Assembly (NCBI GenBank): GCA_903929195.1
Contig: CAIYTT010000204.1
Coordinates: forward strand, 1 to 58,272
Direction of reading: 5' to 3'
Origin: an uncultured Bacteroidota bacterium
GTDB taxonomy: Bacteria > Bacteroidota > Bacteroidia > Chitinophagales > Chitinophagaceae
Length of the DNA: 58,272 nucleotides
Both the position numbers and the translations under genes were made by a program. The notes beneath the pieces are model-generated. The model saw only the letters and a program-made list of their open reading frames with translations. It was not told the origin of the DNA and did not search any database. Numbering within the stretch: the first letter of the stretch is position 1; each line of letters begins with the position of its first letter. This document shows, one piece after another, positions 9,261 to 18,719 of the stretch.

Positions 9261-10667
9261 ATGGAAATTAAACAACTTTATACAAGCTGCCTTAGCGAAG
9301 CTGCTTATTTTATATACAGTAATAATGAAGCTGCAGTTATTGACCCCCTTCGCGATGTGGATACCTATATAAAGATGGCAGAAGACAACAAGGTGAAAAT
9401 AAAATATATTTTTGAAACACATTTTCATGCCGATTTTGTTAGCGGACATATTGAACTGGCGCAAAAAACGGGTGCTATTATAATTTACGGACCATCTGCC
9501 GACCCACACTTTAAAGCACACATTGCCAAAGATGGCGAAGAATTTAAGGTAGGCGACTTAAAAATAAAAACAATACATACTCCCGGACATACATTAGAAA
9601 GTACCTGTTTTTTATTGCACAACGAACAAGATGAGCCCTACTGCATTTTTACGGGGGATACTCTTTTTGTTGGCGATGTAGGTCGCCCCGACCTTTTTAG
9701 TGGTAATCTTACTAAAGAAGAGCTTGCAAGTATTATGTACGATAGCTTACAACAAAAAATAAAACCCCTTGCCGATTCAATTATTTTATATCCTGCACAT
9801 GGACCCGGCTCATCGTGCGGCAAAAATTTAGGTCCTGAAACGTTTAGTACTATTGGTGTGCAAAAAGCTACTAATTATGCCCTACAAGATATGAGTAGAG
9901 AAGCGTTTATAAAGGTTGTTTGTACCGGCTTAGTCGCTCCACCTGCTTATTTTCCGTTGAATGCAAAAATAAATAAAGATGGTTACGAAAATTTAGATTC
10001 TATATATGAAAAAGGTCTTTTACCATTAACTATAAAGGAATTTAAAAATAAAGCTGATGCAGGTGCCTGGATTATTGATACCCGTGCTGCAACTGTTTTT
10101 ACACATGGCTTTGTACCAGATGCTATCAGTATTGGCTTAGACGGCAGATTTGCAGAATGGGCAGGTACTATAATACCACTTAAACAAGCTTTAATTTTAG
10201 TTACAGAACTTGGCAAAGAAAAAGAAACAATTACCCGTTTGGCTCGTGTAGGTATAGATAATATACAAGGTTATTTGGACGGTGGTTTTGAATTATGGAA
10301 AAATAGTGGCGAAAAAATTGATTTAATCATAGATATTGAGCCTGATGAATTAGCTATGGATTTGCCGTTTGATGACCATTTGGAAGTATTAGATGTACGT
10401 AAAGAAGGAGAATTTGAAGCCGGACATATTAAAGGAGCAATAAATATGCCTGTACAAACCTTAATGGACCCCTTAAATATTGCAATGCTCGACGAAAACG
10501 ATAATATATATATTCATTGTGCCGGTGGTTATAGGTCTGTTATTGCTGCTTCTATTATAAAAAAGCATGGTTTCCATAATTTACGCAATGTATTAGGTGG
10601 CTTTGCCCAAATAAAAACATTGAAAAATATACCTATTGTATCAGGCGTAAAAAACAAAGTGGAATAA
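9261..10667 (+). CDS. Persulfide dioxygenase-like metallo-beta-lactamase fused to two rhodanese domains
   Basis: A 468-residue cytosolic enzyme for sulfide/persulfide oxidation. The N-terminal MBL domain has HFHADFVSGH with H54, H56, D58 and H63, then HTPGHT-type (TPGHT) and FTGDTLFVGDVGRPD, and a later HGPGSSCGK, all as in ETHE1-like dioxygenases. Two rhodanese domains follow. The first (about 265-350) has WIIDTRAATVF and VPDAISIGLDG but no active-site cysteine in the loop position; the second (about 365-460) keeps the cysteine in IHCAGGYRS (C420). The arrangement MBL-inactive rhodanese-active rhodanese is known for this class. It is followed by a small unknown gene 35 bases downstream. Confidence 0.92.
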   Translation: MEIKQLYTSCLSEAAYFIYSNNEAAVIDPLRDVDTYIKMAEDNKVKIKYIFETHFHADFVSGHIELAQKTGAIIIYGPSADPHFKAHIAKDGEEFKVGDLKIKTIHTPGHTLESTCFLLHNEQDEPYCIFTGDTLFVGDVGRPDLFSGNLTKEELASIMYDSLQQKIKPLADSIILYPAHGPGSSCGKNLGPETFSTIGVQKATNYALQDMSREAFIKVVCTGLVAPPAYFPLNAKINKDGYENLDSIYEKGLLPLTIKEFKNKADAGAWIIDTRAATVFTHGFVPDAISIGLDGRFAEWAGTIIPLKQALILVTELGKEKETITRLARVGIDNIQGYLDGGFELWKNSGEKIDLIIDIEPDELAMDLPFDDHLEVLDVRKEGEFEAGHIKGAINMPVQTLMDPLNIAMLDENDNIYIHCAGGYRSVIAASIIKKHGFHNLRNVLGGFAQIKTLKNIPIVSGVKNKVE

Positions 10668-10702
10668 TTATGTATTTTTAAGGTAGTATTATAAATTTAT
10701 TT

Positions 10703-11338
10703 ATGACAACCAATAATCAAAAGCCGAAATGGCTAATAATAGGTCTTATTATATTTGCTTCTTGGCTGTCTATACGTTTATTAACTACTATAATACCAAC
10801 AAAAAAGGGTAATAATAAAAAAATTACGGATTCTATTGCAACAAATAAATCTAATAGAATAGACACGATTGCATTAGTACAAGTAGATACTCTTAAAGAA
10901 CTGATATTAAATAATATGGTGAATTATCATTTGGCTATGCAAATTGATAATTCACCATATAGTACCTATGTTTTAGAGAACAACACAAATATTGCATCTG
11001 CTACACAACAAAACGAAATTGAATTACTTTTTAAGAATTATTCTAAAGAGGTATTTTCAATAAGGTTTTATTTAAAGAAAGATTTATTTTCGCAAAATGC
11101 AACAGTAAGTGATGCAAATGAATTGATTCAATTTATATCTATTTTTAATGCAAGTGCAAGTACTTACTTTTCGAATGTATTAAAAGAGATTATCCAAAAT
11201 AAAAAATACATAGATAGCGAACCATATAATGATTCTAAGAACCATTTGAAATATTCTATAAGTCGTTCTTTAATTCATGGCGAAAATTATGCTACTAATA
11301 AAGATTTATACATGGTTTTTGAAATAAACAAGTTATAA
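10703..11338 (+). CDS. Unknown membrane-anchored protein
   Basis: A 211-residue protein with a short polar start, one transmembrane helix (about residues 10-29, WLIIGLIIFASWLSIRLL) and a large polar, Asn- and Ser-rich domain presumably facing the periplasm. No catalytic motif or cysteine pair is visible. It starts 35 bases after the rhodanese fusion on the same strand and could be co-transcribed, but the intergenic spacing is also enough for its own promoter. It ends 8 bases before the convergent glycosyltransferase. I do not recognise it. Confidence 0.75.
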   Translation: MTTNNQKPKWLIIGLIIFASWLSIRLLTTIIPTKKGNNKKITDSIATNKSNRIDTIALVQVDTLKELILNNMVNYHLAMQIDNSPYSTYVLENNTNIASATQQNEIELLFKNYSKEVFSIRFYLKKDLFSQNATVSDANELIQFISIFNASASTYFSNVLKEIIQNKKYIDSEPYNDSKNHLKYSISRSLIHGENYATNKDLYMVFEINKL

Positions 11339-11346
11339 ATTAGGTG

Positions 11347-12468
11347 TTACACACACTTCATCATGCAATTCCATAAACGTTCTGCTGCACCGTCCCAAGT
11401 AAACTTTTGTCTTTGTATTTTGGCGTTTTCTATAAGTTGATGGCGTAGATTTTCATCTTTATAAATTTGGTGCATTTTGGCAGCTATATCTTCCGGTTCG
11501 TTGGGGTTTACTAAAAGAGCGGCATTACCTGCTACTTCGGGCATAGAAGATGTATTGGAAACTATAGCAGGTACATTGCAGTTTAAAGCTTCCAAAATAG
11601 GAATACCAAACCCTTCGAACAGGGATGCATAGACCAAAGCATAAGCAGCACCTATCACTTTACTCAACTCATCTACATTCATATAACCCACCCATTTCAC
11701 TTCCTCTTTAAAAGGCATTGTGTTTCGCATTTCTTCTACTTCTTCATATTTCCAAGCCATTCGCCCCACAATTACCAATTTCATATTGGTAGGTTGTCGC
11801 TTGCGAAAGGCTACAAATGCTTTAAGTAGATTTACAATATTTTTACGTGGGTGCAAAGCACCGGCAAAAACAAAATATTCGCAACCATCGGCATATTTTG
11901 TTTTTATTGTAATGCGTTCATTGTCATCTAAAGGTTTGTATTCATCGTGGGCACCATTATAAACTACATCTATGTTATTGGCATCAATACCATAATATTT
12001 TACTATATCCTGTTTCGAAAACGAAGAAACAGTTGCTATTCTTGTAGCTTTACGGGCAAACAAAGGTGAATAATGCCGCCAGTATAAACGATGCGACAAC
12101 ACAAAATGCTCGGGATAATGCTCGAATGCTAAATCGTGAATAACGAGGCAGGTAGGTACTTTGGTGCTTAAAGACATATAACTGTCAGGAGACAGAAACA
12201 AGTCTATCTTATATTTTTTAAGCATAAAAGGCACGCTCCATTCAAACCATATATAGAACAAAATAGGATGTCTTGCCTGTGGGTGAATTACCACAGGGGT
12301 TACATTAGGGGCAAAGACAAACATGGGGTCGTAGGGTCTATCGAAAAAGAAAAAGAATTCGTGTTCCGGGTGATTACGAACAATACGTTCTATTGTTTGA
12401 TAAGTAAACCAACCGATACCTTCCAACTTTCCTTTTAACAACAACCTAGTATTTACAGCAATACGCAT
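11347..12468 (-). CDS. Glycosyltransferase family 4 (GT-B fold)
   Basis: A 373-residue retaining glycosyltransferase. The N-terminal half has the RIAVNTRLLLKGKLEGIGWFT start and HDLAFEHYPEHF; the C-terminal half has FVFAGALHPRKNI (nucleotide-sugar binding start) and the EGFGIPILEALNCNVP block containing the E-x7-E pair, then SMPEVAGNAALLVNP. These are GT4 hallmarks. The likely job is building a surface polysaccharide or glycolipid, supported by the divergently transcribed flippase next door. Donor and product cannot be read from sequence. Confidence 0.92.
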   Translation of the reverse strand: MRIAVNTRLLLKGKLEGIGWFTYQTIERIVRNHPEHEFFFFFDRPYDPMFVFAPNVTPVVIHPQARHPILFYIWFEWSVPFMLKKYKIDLFLSPDSYMSLSTKVPTCLVIHDLAFEHYPEHFVLSHRLYWRHYSPLFARKATRIATVSSFSKQDIVKYYGIDANNIDVVYNGAHDEYKPLDDNERITIKTKYADGCEYFVFAGALHPRKNIVNLLKAFVAFRKRQPTNMKLVIVGRMAWKYEEVEEMRNTMPFKEEVKWVGYMNVDELSKVIGAAYALVYASLFEGFGIPILEALNCNVPAIVSNTSSMPEVAGNAALLVNPNEPEDIAAKMHQIYKDENLRHQLIENAKIQRQKFTWDGAAERLWNCMMKCV

Positions 12469-12480
12469 ATCTTGTGGCTA

Positions 12481-12488
12481 CAAAAATA
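12481..12488 (-). promoter_or_regulatory. -7 promoter box for the GT4 gene
   Basis: TATTTTTG on the minus strand, only 12 bases before the start at 12468. Together with the plus-strand box at 12495 it forms a tight divergent promoter pair. Confidence 0.55.
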
Positions 12489-12494
12489 TACTTT

Positions 12495-12502
12495 TACATT
12501 TG
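12495..12502 (+). promoter_or_regulatory. -7 promoter box for the flippase gene
   Basis: TACATTTG, 21 bases before the ATG at 12524. Confidence 0.55.
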
Positions 12503-12523
12503 TTTGTACCGTTAAATATATAA

Positions 12524-13978
12524 ATGCGTAGTTTTTTTGTAAAAAATATTCTTTTTGTAATAGCTGTTAATATTTTGGTTAAACCTATTTGGGTTTTTCT
12601 AATAGACCGAAATGTACAAAATTGCTTACCAAAAGGAGATTATGGCACTTATCAGGCATTGTTAAGTCTTAGTATTATTTTCCAGACAGTATTAGATTTT
12701 GGAATTACTAATTATAACAGCCGTACTATTTCTCAAAATCCGGATAAGTTATCTACTCTTTTTCCGGCTATGTTATCGGCAAGATTCGCATTGATACTCA
12801 TTTATATGTTTTTGGCATTTGGTTTGGGCTGGTTAATTGGTTATCGTGGCTGGGAACTGAATTTATTGATAGGTGTACTGCTCATACAATCGCTTAATGC
12901 ATTAGTAGCCTTTATAAGGAGTAATGTTGCGGCTTTGCATCGTTTTAAAACCGATGGATTATTATCTATAACAGATAGATTGTTGATGATTATTATATGT
13001 GGCTTTTTATTGCTTTTTCCTGCTACTGCCAAAAATTTTAAAATAGAATGGTTTGTTATAACACAAATCGTGTGTTATTTTATTTCGGCTGTTGTAGGTT
13101 ATGTAATTTTAAAACGAATTGCAAATGTGAAGCTGCATTTTTCAATACATCTACCTACTATATTAAAAATAATAAAAGATAGTTTCCCGTATGCATTGCT
13201 TATTTTCCAAATGTCTATTTATAATAGGGCTGATGCCATGATGATAGAGCGTTTGTGTGTAAATGGAAAAGAACAGGCAGATATTTGGGCTGCTGCTTTC
13301 AGGTTATTAGATGTTGCAAATATGTTTGGGCTTATGTTTGCTACCATTTTGTTACCCATGTTCGGGCGTATGTTGTCGCAAAAACAAGATGTGCAACCCA
13401 TAGTAAAATTGGGTGTAAATATGATGTTGCCGGTATCAATAATGATAGCCATAGCCGGTATTCTATTTAGCAGTGATATTATGCACTTACTTTATAAAAA
13501 TAAAGGGCACGATTGCGACAATGTATTTTCCTTTTTAATAGCTTCGTTTCCTTCTTGGTGTTTAATGTATATTTATTCTACATTACTTACAGCAAACGGA
13601 AATTTGAAAGTAATGAATGTAATTGCTTTTGCAGGTGTACTCATAAACCTATCGTTAAATTACTATTTAATTAATAACTTTGAAGCAGTGGGTGGTGCTG
13701 TAGCATCGCTTATTACACAAACTACATTGGCATTTATATTTGTAGGTATGGCAAAAAAAATATTGAAACTGCCTGTAAATATAAAATGGTTACAGGCACA
13801 TTTGGGTTATATAGTGCTTATGCTCCTAATGTATTATTGCATTAACAATTTGGGTATACTTGGCAATTTACAATGGATGCTTAAATTATTGATATTTGGC
13901 ATTATTTCATTTGGATTTATTTTTTTATTCAGGTTTATTTCTATAAAAAGCGTAAAACAACTATTTAATAAGGGATAA
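12524..13978 (+). CDS. Oligosaccharide flippase (Wzx-type, MOP superfamily)
   Basis: A 484-residue polytopic inner-membrane protein with about 12-14 hydrophobic segments. The N-terminus (NILVKPIWVFLIDRNVQN...GDYGTYQALLSLSIIFQTVLDFGI) resembles the polysaccharide biosynthesis family: a pair of helices followed by an LG-/FG-rich second helix. The second half repeats the pattern (VSIMIAIAGILFSSDIMHLLY; LINLSLNYYLINNFEAVGGAVASLITQ), as expected for the two-lobed MOP fold. It probably moves a lipid-linked glycan across the membrane, working with the divergent GT4 enzyme. Substrate unknown. Confidence 0.9.
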   Translation: MRSFFVKNILFVIAVNILVKPIWVFLIDRNVQNCLPKGDYGTYQALLSLSIIFQTVLDFGITNYNSRTISQNPDKLSTLFPAMLSARFALILIYMFLAFGLGWLIGYRGWELNLLIGVLLIQSLNALVAFIRSNVAALHRFKTDGLLSITDRLLMIIICGFLLLFPATAKNFKIEWFVITQIVCYFISAVVGYVILKRIANVKLHFSIHLPTILKIIKDSFPYALLIFQMSIYNRADAMMIERLCVNGKEQADIWAAAFRLLDVANMFGLMFATILLPMFGRMLSQKQDVQPIVKLGVNMMLPVSIMIAIAGILFSSDIMHLLYKNKGHDCDNVFSFLIASFPSWCLMYIYSTLLTANGNLKVMNVIAFAGVLINLSLNYYLINNFEAVGGAVASLITQTTLAFIFVGMAKKILKLPVNIKWLQAHLGYIVLMLLMYYCINNLGILGNLQWMLKLLIFGIISFGFIFLFRFISIKSVKQLFNKG

Positions 13979-14040
13979 AAAGTAAATGTATTTTTTCATT
14001 TAGAATTTTTCTATCTTGTAAACCTAAAACAGAAGCATTT

Positions 14041-15078
14041 ATGAGTAATCGCCGTAGGTTTATGAAATTTTCTTTATTAGGTTCGGCAGCAATTTTGGCA
14101 AGCAAGAACCTGTTTGCAGAAAGCCCCAAAAGCAAAGAAATAAAAGTAGTTAAAGATAAGCCTATCGTAATATCTACTTGGGATTTTGGTAAAGAAGCCA
14201 ATGAGGCAGCGTGGGAATTATTAGGAAAAAACGGGAGAGCTTTAGATGCCGTGGAGCGAGGAGTTAAAGTTCCGGAGGCAGACCCCAATAATCAAAGTGT
14301 AGGTTTGGGAGGGCGGCCTGATAGAGATGGGCATGTAACGCTTGATGCTTGTATTATGGACGAGAATTACAAATGCGGTTCGGTTGCTTTTTTAGAACAC
14401 ATTGTGCATCCTATATCTGTGGCTCGTATGGTTATGGAAAAAACACCACATGTAATGTTGGTAGGCGAAGGTGCTTTGCAATTTGCACTGGCAAACGGTT
14501 TTAAAAAAGAAAATTTACTTACAGATAAAAGCGAAAAAGAATGGAAAGAATGGCTTAAAGAATCAAAATACGAGCCATGGATGAATATTGAAAACGAACA
14601 TTACAGAATGAATAAAGACGGGAAACCCGGTGACGAAAAGAACCACGACACAATAGGTATGGTGGCTATGGATGCTAATGGAAATTTGAGTGGAGCCTGC
14701 ACTACAAGTGGGCTTGCTTATAAGATTAGAGGGCGTGTTGGTGATTCGCCCATTATAGGCGCCGGTTTATATGTAGATAATGAAATAGGTGCAGCAACAA
14801 GTACCGGAGTAGGCGAAGAGGTGATACGAATAGTAGGTTCGCACTTGGTTGTAGAACTAATGAGACAGGGCTTTGAGCCCGAAGCAGCTTGTAAGGAGGC
14901 TGTGGAAAGAATTATAAAACGCAATCCGGAAAATGCTAAGAAAGTACAAGTAGGTTTTTTAGCACTCAATAAAAATGGTGAGTATGGTGCTTTTGCTTTA
15001 CAGAAAGGTTTCTCGTATGCAGTTAGGAGTGCAAGTGAAAATAAAATATACAACGCACCCTATTTTTATAAAGACTAA
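14041..15078 (+). CDS. N4-(beta-N-acetylglucosaminyl)-L-asparaginase (Ntn hydrolase), exported
   Basis: A 345-residue glycosylasparaginase that cleaves the GlcNAc-Asn bond of N-glycopeptides. It has a Tat-like twin-arginine signal (SNRRRFMKFSLLGSAAIL). The family autoprocesses at the Thr of HDT|IG: here H202-D203-T204 with IGMVAMDANGNLSGACTTSG next to it, and the substrate region RVGDSPIIGAGLYVD follows. GGRPDRDG (near 91-98) is also a family mark. The predicted mature enzyme would be periplasmic. CutC follows 12 bases downstream on the same strand, so the two may form an operon. Confidence 0.93.
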   Translation: MSNRRRFMKFSLLGSAAILASKNLFAESPKSKEIKVVKDKPIVISTWDFGKEANEAAWELLGKNGRALDAVERGVKVPEADPNNQSVGLGGRPDRDGHVTLDACIMDENYKCGSVAFLEHIVHPISVARMVMEKTPHVMLVGEGALQFALANGFKKENLLTDKSEKEWKEWLKESKYEPWMNIENEHYRMNKDGKPGDEKNHDTIGMVAMDANGNLSGACTTSGLAYKIRGRVGDSPIIGAGLYVDNEIGAATSTGVGEEVIRIVGSHLVVELMRQGFEPEAACKEAVERIIKRNPENAKKVQVGFLALNKNGEYGAFALQKGFSYAVRSASENKIYNAPYFYKD

Positions 15079-15090
15079 ATTATTTCATAT

Positions 15091-15762
15091 TTGATAGTAG
15101 AAATTTGTGCCTATACTATTCAGTCGTGTTTAATTGCAGATAACGCAGAGGCTGATAGAATTGAGTTTTGTGCAAATCCTCAATTGGATGGTACTACACC
15201 TAATTTATTTGAATTAAAATATCTGTTAAACAAATTAAATATTCCTGTATTTCCTATTATAAGACCTAGAGGAGGCGATTTTGTATTTACTACATCTGAA
15301 TTAGAAACGATGGAGCAAGATTTACTGTATTGCAAACAAATGGGCTGCAAGGGTATATCTACAGGTGTTGCATTGCAAAACAATAAAATGGATATTGATA
15401 AAATGAAACATTTTGTATCATTAGCTTATCCTATGCAAGTAACTTGTCATAAGGTATTTGATAAGGTTCCCGATATGTATGAAGCAGTAGAGGGATTAAT
15501 TGAAGCCGGTGTAAACCGTATTTTAACATCAGGACTGGCGAAAGATGCCACAGCAGGCATAGAAAACATAAAGATATTAGTAGAGAAGTATGAAGATAAA
15601 ATTATTATTATGCCCGGTGGAGGTGTAAGAGCAATGAATATAGATAAATTAGTATCACAAACAGGAGCAAAAGAGTATCATAGTTCGGGTATTGTAAAAA
15701 GAGATACAAATTTTATGGCTGATGAAAGTGAGATAAGAAAAATAGTAATGCGATTGCATTAG
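15091..15762 (+). CDS. cutC: CutC family protein (copper homeostasis)
   Basis: A 223-residue TIM-barrel protein. Family marks: VEICAYTIQSCLIADNAEADRIEFCANPQ-type start (the usual form is VEVCV.S...A..A...GADRIELC), IRPRGGDFVF (near 49-58), TCHKVFDKVPD, RILTSGLAKDA, IIMPGGGVRA and EYHSSG at the end. The start is a TTG at 15091, which directly precedes IVEICAY; there is no closer ATG. The link to copper is the family name only; the enzymatic role is not established. It follows the asparaginase gene by 12 bases. Confidence 0.9.
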   Translation: MIVEICAYTIQSCLIADNAEADRIEFCANPQLDGTTPNLFELKYLLNKLNIPVFPIIRPRGGDFVFTTSELETMEQDLLYCKQMGCKGISTGVALQNNKMDIDKMKHFVSLAYPMQVTCHKVFDKVPDMYEAVEGLIEAGVNRILTSGLAKDATAGIENIKILVEKYEDKIIIMPGGGVRAMNIDKLVSQTGAKEYHSSGIVKRDTNFMADESEIRKIVMRLH

Positions 15763-16069
15763 AAATAATTCATTTAAAATTTTTATTATTTCATTCATGT
15801 TATATAATTGGTGGGTAAGTAAGCAAGTGATTTTATGTAAAGTTACTTTATTGGAAAGCAACCAATTAGCGAAGCCGGGTCTTATATTGGCTTCAGATAT
15901 ATTTGATACGTTGGCATTAAAAGAAATTGTTTTATAAATGTTCGTTTTGTTAAGACAGCTTTTGCGATAACCTTTCGGAATTAATAAATTTGATGGTTAG
16001 CAACTGCATTAACGTAACATAGCATCATCCCCATATTCAACACCCCCCCACAACTATAAAAAAGTGTGT
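15763..16069. other. 307-base gap after cutC
   Basis: Convergent region between cutC (+) and the M28 peptidase (-). It contains a 46-codon frame (15797-15937) that I do not call, a run of seven C near 16043-16049, and the hairpin that ends the peptidase gene. No other feature is visible. Confidence 0.5.
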
Positions 16070-16082
16070 TTACTTTTTTATA
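16055..16082. terminator. Hairpin at the end of the M28 peptidase gene
   Basis: Perfect 11-base inverted repeat TATAAAAAAGT / ACTTTTTTATA around a six-base loop. It overlaps the stop codon of the minus-strand peptidase gene. The stem is AU-rich, so strength is doubtful. Confidence 0.4.
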
Positions 16083-17626
16083 ATTACCGGCAATGGTTTT
16101 CTGGGTAGTTTTTCGTCTCTCATGGCTGTGTGATATACAAATGAAGCCATAATAATGGAAGCTTGCATAAGGTCGTTGGTATTCACTCTTTCATATGTAT
16201 CCATATTGGTATGGTGCGTGCGTGTACCGTAATCTAAAGGGTCTTGCAAGAATTGAAAACCGGGTATGCCTACCTCGTCAAAAGAAATATGGTCGGTAGA
16301 ACCGGTATTTCTAATTGTTACTGCTGTAGCCCCAATATCATTAAAGGGCTGCATCCAGGTTTCAAATAAAGGTCTTAATTCATCGTTCCCTTGCAGATAA
16401 ATGCCACGAATTTTACCTGCACCATTATCTAAATTAAAATAGGCTGATACTTTTTCGTGGTCCGGTTTTAATTCCATTGTTAGTCTATCGGCAAAATGAT
16501 TTTTTACATAAGCTCTTGAACCTAATAAACCTTGCTCTTCGCCACTCCATAATATAATACGTATGGTTCTACGGGGTTTAATATCCAAAGCTTTAAGTAT
16601 TCTTATAGCTTCCATTGCTACAACTGTGCCGGCACCATTGTCTGTAACGCCTGTGGCACCGTGCCAGCTATCCATATGACCACCTAATATAACTAATTCA
16701 TTTTTTAGTTTCGGGTCGGTACCCGGTATTTCGGCTACAACATTGTTTTCTATCGAATCGGTGGTTATAAATGTATTTCTAATATCCATTTCAAGTACTA
16801 CCTCTTTGCCGGCATCTAATAAGCGTACCAATCGGTTTAAGTGTTCCGCACCCATTTCCAATTCAGGTAATACCGGTTTCGCATCCCAACTGCGAGATGC
16901 ACCGTTAGATGTAAATAAAGTACCCATTGTGCCTCTGCCACCGCTTAATACAGCTAATGCACCTTCAGATAAAAGAAAAGAGTCTATCAGTTTTCTTAAG
17001 TTTGGTTTTGCTACTGCTGTTGCAGGTTTTGCATTTGTACTTGCAATACCTTCATCCAAATGAGGGTCAGTAACTATTTTTGTTAGTTCTTCTTCGGTAA
17101 GGCGTTTGGCATCGGCAGTAAAGTTTATTTTATTTTCGTTATTATTGGGTTGTAAAACAATAATCTTATCTTTTAATTTTGTTGCATATTTAGCCATATC
17201 TTGTATGCTATCTATTTTTACAAGTATGGCACTTGCATTTATTTGTCCGTTAGTGCCGGGTGTCCAAGCTTTGGGTATGGCTATTAAAGATTGGTAGTAT
17301 GGAGCAGTTATGGCAATATAGTTTTTTTGTGTCTCCCAACCTTTGCCAAAGCCGCCCCAAGGTTCAATAGCAACATTTGTTAATCCCCATTCTTCCAATC
17401 GCTTTTTTGCCCATAATTCAGCATTCTTCATTCCGGTAGAGCCGGTAAGACGCGGACCATTGCAATCGCTAAGCTGAAAAAGGGATTCCATTACTTTCGA
17501 GTTAGTAAAACCTTCTTGTTTTATTCTTACAATAGTATGAATATCTGCTTTTTCTGTTTTGTCGCCTGTAAATGAAAGGCATATAAACGAAAATAAGCTT
17601 AATATAATAAGATGCGTTTTTTTCAA
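16070..17626 (-). CDS. M28 family metallopeptidase (carboxypeptidase Q-like), secreted
   Basis: A 518-residue zinc peptidase with an N-terminal signal peptide (MKKTHLIILSLFSFICLSF). The co-catalytic zinc site is complete: H317 in GGHMDSW, D329 in VTDNGAG, the E363-E364 pair in GEEQGLLGS, D400 in NLDNG, and H446 in STDHISF. A protease-associated (PA) domain is probably inserted between residues about 120 and 260. The likely role is degradation of peptides or amino-acid conjugates in the periplasm or outside. A gap of 43 bases separates it from the SGNH-like lipoprotein gene upstream, so joint transcription is possible. Confidence 0.93.
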   Translation of the reverse strand: MKKTHLIILSLFSFICLSFTGDKTEKADIHTIVRIKQEGFTNSKVMESLFQLSDCNGPRLTGSTGMKNAELWAKKRLEEWGLTNVAIEPWGGFGKGWETQKNYIAITAPYYQSLIAIPKAWTPGTNGQINASAILVKIDSIQDMAKYATKLKDKIIVLQPNNNENKINFTADAKRLTEEELTKIVTDPHLDEGIASTNAKPATAVAKPNLRKLIDSFLLSEGALAVLSGGRGTMGTLFTSNGASRSWDAKPVLPELEMGAEHLNRLVRLLDAGKEVVLEMDIRNTFITTDSIENNVVAEIPGTDPKLKNELVILGGHMDSWHGATGVTDNGAGTVVAMEAIRILKALDIKPRRTIRIILWSGEEQGLLGSRAYVKNHFADRLTMELKPDHEKVSAYFNLDNGAGKIRGIYLQGNDELRPLFETWMQPFNDIGATAVTIRNTGSTDHISFDEVGIPGFQFLQDPLDYGTRTHHTNMDTYERVNTNDLMQASIIMASFVYHTAMRDEKLPRKPLPVIIKK

Positions 17627-17669
17627 TGTATTTATTTTTGCGTAAGTTATAGAAAATAAATAAAAAATA

Positions 17670-18707
17670 CTACTTTTTATATGTTTTATTGTAATATTCT
17701 AATTCAATCTTTGTAGGGTAATACGGTATATGTTTTCTGGATAAGTGGTTTCTGTTAGTAAAATACAAATCGGTAATATCGCCACCATTCGTATGCATAA
17801 TAACTAAATCTGGCTCGCAGTATTTTGCTTTTTCTTCAAACAATGTAAGATAATCATCTACGGTACTACTTATCATAGCAGAATTAAGAACTTCTACATT
17901 TGGCATTTGTTTTTCTAAAACATTGGTCATTATATATTCATTGTCTAAAAAGGGCGAATAGATATAGGAGCCACCTAAAATTAATACCCTTTGCTTTGTT
18001 TTAGGGAAAACAACATCGTGATTATTACGAAGTCCCTGTGCATTAGCTTGTAAATGATAAGGTAAATCTTTACCGCCATCTAAAAATTCGTCATCATGTG
18101 GTGGTAAGTCTCCGTAGGTATCCGTTCTTTCTTTATCGGCATAGGTAACAGTACATTTATCAGCACTGTGCTTTTTTATAATAGGAGTAAAAAGGGATGC
18201 AAGAAACTCAGCACCTTTTTTACTCCAATGCCCGTCTTTGGGTGCTTGTGTAATTATTTTATAATCTTGTGCAGCAATATTATCACTAAAATCATAAAGT
18301 TCAATATCATTTTGTTTACATACTTCTTTTATAAAAGGATGCCCGTATCTATTAACGGCTGTTAATTCTCTACCAACACCCGGAGAAATAATTACAACTA
18401 CAAATTTGGCTCCTGTTGCTTCAACTTCTTTTTTAAGTTTCAATAGTTGTTCTTTATACTTTGCTTTAAGTTCGTTATAAAGAGCCGATTTTTCTCCGCC
18501 ATTTTCCATAATTTTATCGTCAGGAATATCGCGGTATTCTTTATTTAATTTGTCAAGATTATCAGAATTCTTTTTTAATTCATTATAATCTTTATTGCTT
18601 ACTATTTCGTTTGGATTTAGTTTTACCGAGCCCCTACTGTCTCCACAACTATTAAAAAGGTAGAGGATGCACACTAGCCCAAGTATTTTTAAACTATTTT
18701 GTATCAT
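17670..18707 (-). CDS. SGNH-hydrolase-like lipoprotein, probable partner of the MBOAT acyltransferase
   Basis: A 345-residue protein with a lipoprotein signal (lipobox LFNSC, C21). It lies 12 bases after the MBOAT gene on the same strand, which fits the AlgI/AlgJ- or PatA/PatB-type arrangement where a membrane O-acyltransferase works with a periplasmic SGNH protein. The motifs are in an unusual order: a block-V-like DGHWSKKGAEF (DGH at 158-160) lies in the first half, while the block-I-like RVLILGGSYIYSP (GGSY 245-248) and an NGGD (307-310) lie in the second. The second half therefore looks like an SGNH domain lacking its end, and the first like the end of another. Function in polysaccharide O-acetylation is inferred from context. 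Confidence 0.75.
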   Translation of the reverse strand: MIQNSLKILGLVCILYLFNSCGDSRGSVKLNPNEIVSNKDYNELKKNSDNLDKLNKEYRDIPDDKIMENGGEKSALYNELKAKYKEQLLKLKKEVEATGAKFVVVIISPGVGRELTAVNRYGHPFIKEVCKQNDIELYDFSDNIAAQDYKIITQAPKDGHWSKKGAEFLASLFTPIIKKHSADKCTVTYADKERTDTYGDLPPHDDEFLDGGKDLPYHLQANAQGLRNNHDVVFPKTKQRVLILGGSYIYSPFLDNEYIMTNVLEKQMPNVEVLNSAMISSTVDDYLTLFEEKAKYCEPDLVIMHTNGGDITDLYFTNRNHLSRKHIPYYPTKIELEYYNKTYKK

Positions 18708-18719
18708 TTTTAAAATATG

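Noticed and set aside
15797-15937. A 46-codon plus-strand frame after cutC
   Set aside because: Short, no promoter or recognisable content, in a convergent gap; could be chance.
15947-15961. 15-base identity TTGTTAAGACAGCTT with 56653-56667
   Set aside because: Expected by chance at about this frequency in 58 kb of AT-rich DNA, and the flanks differ.
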